Shown here: positions 60,588 through 64,000 of the stretch, one piece after another
How positions within the stretch are numbered: position 1 is the stretch's first letter
How the letters are laid out: each line of letters begins with the position of its first letter
DNA from: Bradyrhizobium manausense
GTDB lineage: Bacteria; Pseudomonadota; Alphaproteobacteria; Rhizobiales; Xanthobacteraceae
Length of the DNA stretch: 64,000 bases
Direction of reading: 5' to 3'
Assembly (NCBI RefSeq): GCF_018130615.1
Contig: NZ_JAFCKB010000011.1
Location: 164,565 to 228,564, forward strand
Notes under the pieces: model-generated
The model's database searches: none
Seen by the model: the letters and a program-made list of their open reading frames with translations, nothing else
Told to the model about the DNA's origin: nothing
Program-made: the position numbers and the translations under genes

Positions 60588-62705
60588 TCACTCGGCCGCG
60601 TCGAGCTGTTGCGGATCACCGTCGCCGCCGTTCTCCTGATCCTCCTCGTCGGCGAGGAATTCGGGCAGCGGGCCTGCTTCGCCCTCCTGCGCCACTGGCA
60701 CCGCATCGGGATCGACGAGGCGCAGCGGCTCCGGCAACCAAGCCGAGCCATCGAGTAGACGCTCGGCCTCCTTTGCCATCTCAGCCTTCTTCAGATGGTC
60801 GATCAGTCGTGCCGACGGCTCGCCCTTGGCTTCCCGCACCGCCTCCAGAATGCGCGGCTTGGTGACCCTACCGAGATAGTTGTCGACGGTCGGTCGCCAG
60901 CCAGCCTGCACCATGTCGAGCCCGACCGCGCGGGCCAGCACATCAGCCTGGTCGAGACGCGTGCGGACACCGTGGGCGGAAACCCGACCTTGATTGTAGC
61001 GATTGGCGGGTTCATAGACGGCGTTGACGGCAAATGATGCACAGTGGGCGAACAATGATGCTTGTGCACCACCATCAAGGGCCGTGAGCGCGTCCCAAAG
61101 ATCGTTCTCGCTCTTCGGCAACCGTGCCTTCCAGGCCTCATGCCGCGCCTCGACAGCCTTAGCGGAGACGCTTTCCCTCAGCCCGGGAGCTTGAGCGGGA
61201 AAATTCGGCGTGCGAAGGCCGATCTCAAGACAGCTCCCGGACGATGCGAACCGGTAAAAGGCCGTCAGCACGAAGTTATGCAGCACCGCTTGGAACGCGA
61301 TCGCAGGATTTTCTGCCAGCGCATCCCGCAATGCCAGCGTACGATGCGCCGTCAGCTCGGTGATCAGCCGATCCGGCAGAGGTTTCGCCGTGTCCTCATC
61401 ATCCTCTTCGGCATCAGGAGCGCCACCTGCGACTGCGATGATCGTGCGCTGAACTGAAGTGCCAGGCTCCTGCCCTTCAGTCGACGACACGTCGGCGTGC
61501 TGCCCGACATCAGGATCAGTTTCCTGCACTTCGTCCTCCGGCCGGACGTAACCCCGGTCCACGGAGAGGCGTCCTTCGGAATCGATGCTGATGAAGACAC
61601 CAGCTCGGGCGATCTCGGTCGGTTCGTAAAGCATCGGCCGGTCTTCAAATGCCGCCAGTGCCGACTCGATTTCGCCCAGACGCTGATCGACCTCTTCGGG
61701 CAATGCGTCGGCATCCTGGTAGTCGGTTTCCAGCCTGGCCTGCTCGGCGTTCAGCGCATCGATGGTGGCCTGCTCCTCAGGCGAGAGATCGACAGGTCTG
61801 CCTTCGATTTCTCGTAGGCCTTGAGTGTGACCGTAGGAGAAGTCTACGGCGACTGAGATCCACTTCCAGCCTTCGGCAGCAATCGTCTCAGCTTCGGCTT
61901 TGAGCTTTTCGGTTACGAGGCGGTCGAGCAACACGACGTCCTGAAGCCAGCCGCCGTCGTCGTGCTCGAACAAATCCCGCAGAACGCCGCCACCCGCGTG
62001 CTGATATTTATCGAGGCCCACAAACTGCGCCCGGCGATCGGACCCACGCACAGTGTTCTCAGTGAGCAGCCGGCGGATCTGGTAAGGTTCATCATAACCG
62101 GAACGGCTGACGTTCTCCCAGACTTGCTCCTGGCGGGCGTGATCGGCTGTGACCGAGAACGCCATGAGCTGCTCGAGCGTCATGCCGTCTTCGGCGTAGA
62201 CCTCATGCAGCTTCGGCGACACCGACGCCAGCCGCAGCCGCTGCTTCACGATCGCAGGGTTCACGAAGTGCCGGGCGGCGATGTCTTCCTCGGTCATGCC
62301 GAGATCGCGGAGAGTCTGGAAGGCCCGAAACTGATCGAGCGGGTGCAGACCGACCCGCTCATCGTTCTCCGCCACCGAATCGTCCGCGGCAATGCCCCCT
62401 TCACGCACAACGCACGGCACCGCCTGCGTCTTTGACATGCGTTTCTGTTTCACCAGAAGCTCGAGGGCGCGATAGCGCCTGCCGCCCGCCGGCACCTCGA
62501 ACATGCCGGTCTCGTTGCCATCTACATCAACGACGGCCCGGACACTTAGACTTTGCAGAAGCGTGCGCTGCGCGATGCTCTCGGCTAGTTGCTCGATCGA
62601 GACCCCGGCCTTGACGCGGCGAACGTTCGACTGGCTGAGCACGAGCTTGTTGAAGGGAATGTCCCGGGAAGGCGACAGCGTGATCTTTTGTACGGCTTTC
62701 GTCAT
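60588..62705 (-). CDS. ParB/RepB-like partition protein, plasmid type
   Basis: 705 residues from ATG 62705, chosen because MTKAVQKITLSPSRDIPFNKLVLSQSNVRRVKAGVSIEQLAESIAQRTLLQSLSVR is the ParB nuclease/CTPase-domain start; the open frame upstream has no similarity. PAGGRRYRALELLVKQKRMSKTQAVPCVV and the helix-turn-helix region LGMTEEDIAARHFVNPAIVKQRLRLASVSPKLHEVYAEDGMTLEQLMAFSV follow. The long C-terminus is specific to ICE and plasmid proteins of this type and ends in an acidic tail. No parA is in the window. It may act in element maintenance or as a transcription factor. Confidence 0.9.
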   Translation of the reverse strand: MTKAVQKITLSPSRDIPFNKLVLSQSNVRRVKAGVSIEQLAESIAQRTLLQSLSVRAVVDVDGNETGMFEVPAGGRRYRALELLVKQKRMSKTQAVPCVVREGGIAADDSVAENDERVGLHPLDQFRAFQTLRDLGMTEEDIAARHFVNPAIVKQRLRLASVSPKLHEVYAEDGMTLEQLMAFSVTADHARQEQVWENVSRSGYDEPYQIRRLLTENTVRGSDRRAQFVGLDKYQHAGGGVLRDLFEHDDGGWLQDVVLLDRLVTEKLKAEAETIAAEGWKWISVAVDFSYGHTQGLREIEGRPVDLSPEEQATIDALNAEQARLETDYQDADALPEEVDQRLGEIESALAAFEDRPMLYEPTEIARAGVFISIDSEGRLSVDRGYVRPEDEVQETDPDVGQHADVSSTEGQEPGTSVQRTIIAVAGGAPDAEEDDEDTAKPLPDRLITELTAHRTLALRDALAENPAIAFQAVLHNFVLTAFYRFASSGSCLEIGLRTPNFPAQAPGLRESVSAKAVEARHEAWKARLPKSENDLWDALTALDGGAQASLFAHCASFAVNAVYEPANRYNQGRVSAHGVRTRLDQADVLARAVGLDMVQAGWRPTVDNYLGRVTKPRILEAVREAKGEPSARLIDHLKKAEMAKEAERLLDGSAWLPEPLRLVDPDAVPVAQEGEAGPLPEFLADEEDQENGGDGDPQQLDAAE

Positions 62706-62710
62706 TTTGG

Positions 62711-62790
62711 CTCTCCACGACGGGTGGCCGTGAGACTCTCTCTCGGCTTCCAACCCGTCGCGAACAACCTCCCTTCCTCTCACTCTCACC
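62711..62790 (-). promoter_or_regulatory. Structured leader of the ParB-like gene
   Basis: CGACGGGT (62718-62725) pairs with ACCCGTCG (62753-62760), enclosing a second small stem (CCG.GAGA / TCTC.CGG). GGAGA next to the stem is the ribosome site. The same plan with different bases occurs before ardC (63777-63862). Confidence 0.5.
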
Positions 62791-62808
62791 CGGCCACGAA
62801 GCCACGCA

Positions 62809-63771
62809 TCACGCCACCAGGTGATCGGCGACAACCGAATCCAGCGACGCGGGCTCAATGGACCCGGGAACGAAGCCGAGCAAATAGTCCGCGGCCTTGC
62901 TCGCCTGCGAGGCGGCCCGCACGATGGCCCGATTGTCTTCACGCAGGACTTCAAGCCAGCAGCCGATATAGTCGGCATGGCGCACGGTCGGGACGATCCC
63001 GAGCGACGCGCAGCTGAACGCGGAACTTAATTCGGCGACCAGCTCTTCGAAGGCATATTTCTTCGTACCGTAAGATCCGCTCTGGTCGCGGTTGAGACGC
63101 GAGGAGTGCCCGGTCGCATGACCGAGTTCATGCAACGCGGTGCGGTGCCAGTTGATGGGTTCGAAATAGGCCTGGGGCGGTGGGACCTGAACATAGTCTT
63201 CGGCTGTGGCATAGAATGCGCGATCTCCACCAATCCGAAATGGAATTCCACTGGCCTTGATCAGGGCGTCGACCGTGGGTTCGATGAGGCCAGCCGGCGG
63301 TGGCGGCGCACCGGTGGCAATGTTGTCGGGCAGTTCCTCGCACTGATCGGTGTTGAAAACGGTAAAACGTTTGAGGAATGGAATCGCTTGCGCGTCTTCG
63401 CCGGTCTCAGCGGCGCGTCGCTTCTCGTCATTCGGCAAGAAACGATCGGCGTAGACGACTGTGGCGCCGCGCTCTCCCTTGCGAACGTGGCCGCCAAGCG
63501 AGAGAGCCTGACGAAATGTGAGCCAACTTTGACCGGCAAATCCGCGTTCAATCACGGCTCCCCAGAGGATGAGGATGTTAACGCCACTGTATTGCCGGTT
63601 GGTCGATGCATTTTTCGGTATGGCCAGCGGCGCTTTCGCCGCTGCCGTACCCCAGGGCTGAACCCAAGGCACGCGTCCGGCCTCGAGCTCGGCAATAATC
63701 TTGTCGGTGATTTCGTTATAGAGGTTCGCCCGGTCCTGGCCGGCGCGCGCGCGAACAGCAGGGTTTGACAT
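62809..63771 (-). CDS. ardC: ArdC-type antirestriction protein with zincin-like metallopeptidase domain
   Basis: 320 residues. N-terminal ssDNA-binding region (NLYNEITDKIIAELEAGRVPWVQPWG, PKNASTNRQYSGVNILILWG). The metallopeptidase motif is ALHELGHATGHSSRLNR near residue 217, with a downstream Glu in AFEELVAELSSAFSC. ArdC-family proteins shield incoming single-stranded DNA from restriction on arrival in a recipient. First gene of this block on the minus strand, with a structured leader. Confidence 0.92.
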   Translation of the reverse strand: MSNPAVRARAGQDRANLYNEITDKIIAELEAGRVPWVQPWGTAAAKAPLAIPKNASTNRQYSGVNILILWGAVIERGFAGQSWLTFRQALSLGGHVRKGERGATVVYADRFLPNDEKRRAAETGEDAQAIPFLKRFTVFNTDQCEELPDNIATGAPPPPAGLIEPTVDALIKASGIPFRIGGDRAFYATAEDYVQVPPPQAYFEPINWHRTALHELGHATGHSSRLNRDQSGSYGTKKYAFEELVAELSSAFSCASLGIVPTVRHADYIGCWLEVLREDNRAIVRAASQASKAADYLLGFVPGSIEPASLDSVVADHLVA

Positions 63772-64000
63772 CGCGGTTCTCCGCGACGGGCGCCGCGAGC
63801 CTCTCTCGCAGCTTGTAACCCGTCACGGAAAAACCCAGCCTGCACTCTTACTCTCAGCCTCTTCGCAATCTGCCTTAGGCCGCAGGCCGTATCAGGCGTG
63901 CGCCAGCGCGCATCGCCTTCGAGAAATGGCACCCGCAGGAGCGTGAGCATAGCGACGCCGAAGGCGGCACGCGGGACCGAGTGCAGCGACGAGACCGGTT
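63772..64000. promoter_or_regulatory. Structured leader and upstream region of ardC
   Basis: GACGGG (63785-63790) pairs with CCCGTC (63819-63824), and an inner GCGAG / CTCGC stem sits between them. GGAGA before the start is the ribosome site. The rest to the window end shows no gene. Confidence 0.45.

Noticed and set aside
1-64000. tRNA genes, CRISPR arrays, integrase or att sites
   Set aside because: None could be supported by reading the sequence; the ICE ends must lie outside the window or were not recognisable without searches.

Overview
The window is high-GC DNA from an alphaproteobacterium, most likely a member of the Hyphomicrobiales such as Bradyrhizobium, Rhodopseudomonas or Mesorhizobium. 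This is inferred from the trb-type conjugation cluster, the LuxR/AHL pair, DUF736, DUF2493 and DUF2840 proteins, and the style of the Liv transporters. No rRNA, tRNA, CRISPR array, integrase or att site was seen, so neither end of any element can be fixed.

Region 1 (1-18.8 kb) is a catabolic island. It holds a truncated NMT1/THI5-type binding protein and a universal stress protein. An operon for a phthalate-dioxygenase-type reductase, a VOC/extradiol-like protein and an NHL-repeat protein lies divergent to a MarR regulator. Next come two amidohydrolase_2 enzymes with a Rieske ferredoxin, and a branched-chain-amino-acid-type ABC importer with a fused LivHM permease. The island ends with an isochorismatase-like protein, an aldehyde dehydrogenase and a CapA-like protein. 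Three leftward operons share one promoter/operator design built on the perfect palindrome ACTGATCAGT, so they probably form one regulon whose repressor lies outside the window.

Region 2 (18.9-42.8 kb) is the backbone of an integrative and conjugative element (ICE). It contains a LuxR regulator, an AHL synthase broken by an in-frame TAG, a LysR regulator and DUF2274. The mating-pair apparatus trbI-G-F-L-K-J-E-D-C-B follows, with an MFS gene lodged between trbB and the CopG-like gene. Then come traG, a relaxase, a candidate oriT, a lytic transglycosylase, traF, DUF2840, repA with three iteron-like repeats, and an AlpA-type excisionase. The control block at its right end matches the ICEMlSymR7A circuit of Mesorhizobium. 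It has a DUF6499 ORF and a DUF2285 ORF in +1 relation (the split FseA activator), a lone DUF2285 protein (QseM antiactivator) and a divergent small XRE repressor (QseC).

Region 3 (42.8-53.2 kb) is a second cargo block set between DUF736 and the rest of the backbone. It contains an IclR regulator, enoyl-CoA hydratase, SLC13 transporter, 3-hydroxyacyl-CoA dehydrogenase, 3-oxoadipyl-CoA-type thiolase, class III CoA transferase and two related ModA-like binding proteins. It is closed by an IS5-family remnant. Two near-identical 15-bp palindromes sit upstream of the outermost transcripts and are probably IclR operators. Together the enzymes look like beta-oxidation of a dicarboxylate such as an adipate-like acid, without the first dehydrogenase.

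Region 4 (53.2-64 kb) is the second backbone block: a small membrane protein, DUF2493, a Toprim primase-like protein, a 1438-aa methyltransferase/helicase of the strawberry-notch type, a ParB-like protein and an ArdC antirestriction protein. All are on the minus strand. Structured leaders are duplicated upstream of parB-like/ardC and of DUF736/DUF2493.

The most interesting result is a quorum-sensing ICE control circuit that keeps its receiver, frameshift activator and antiactivator while its own signal synthase carries a nonsense codon.
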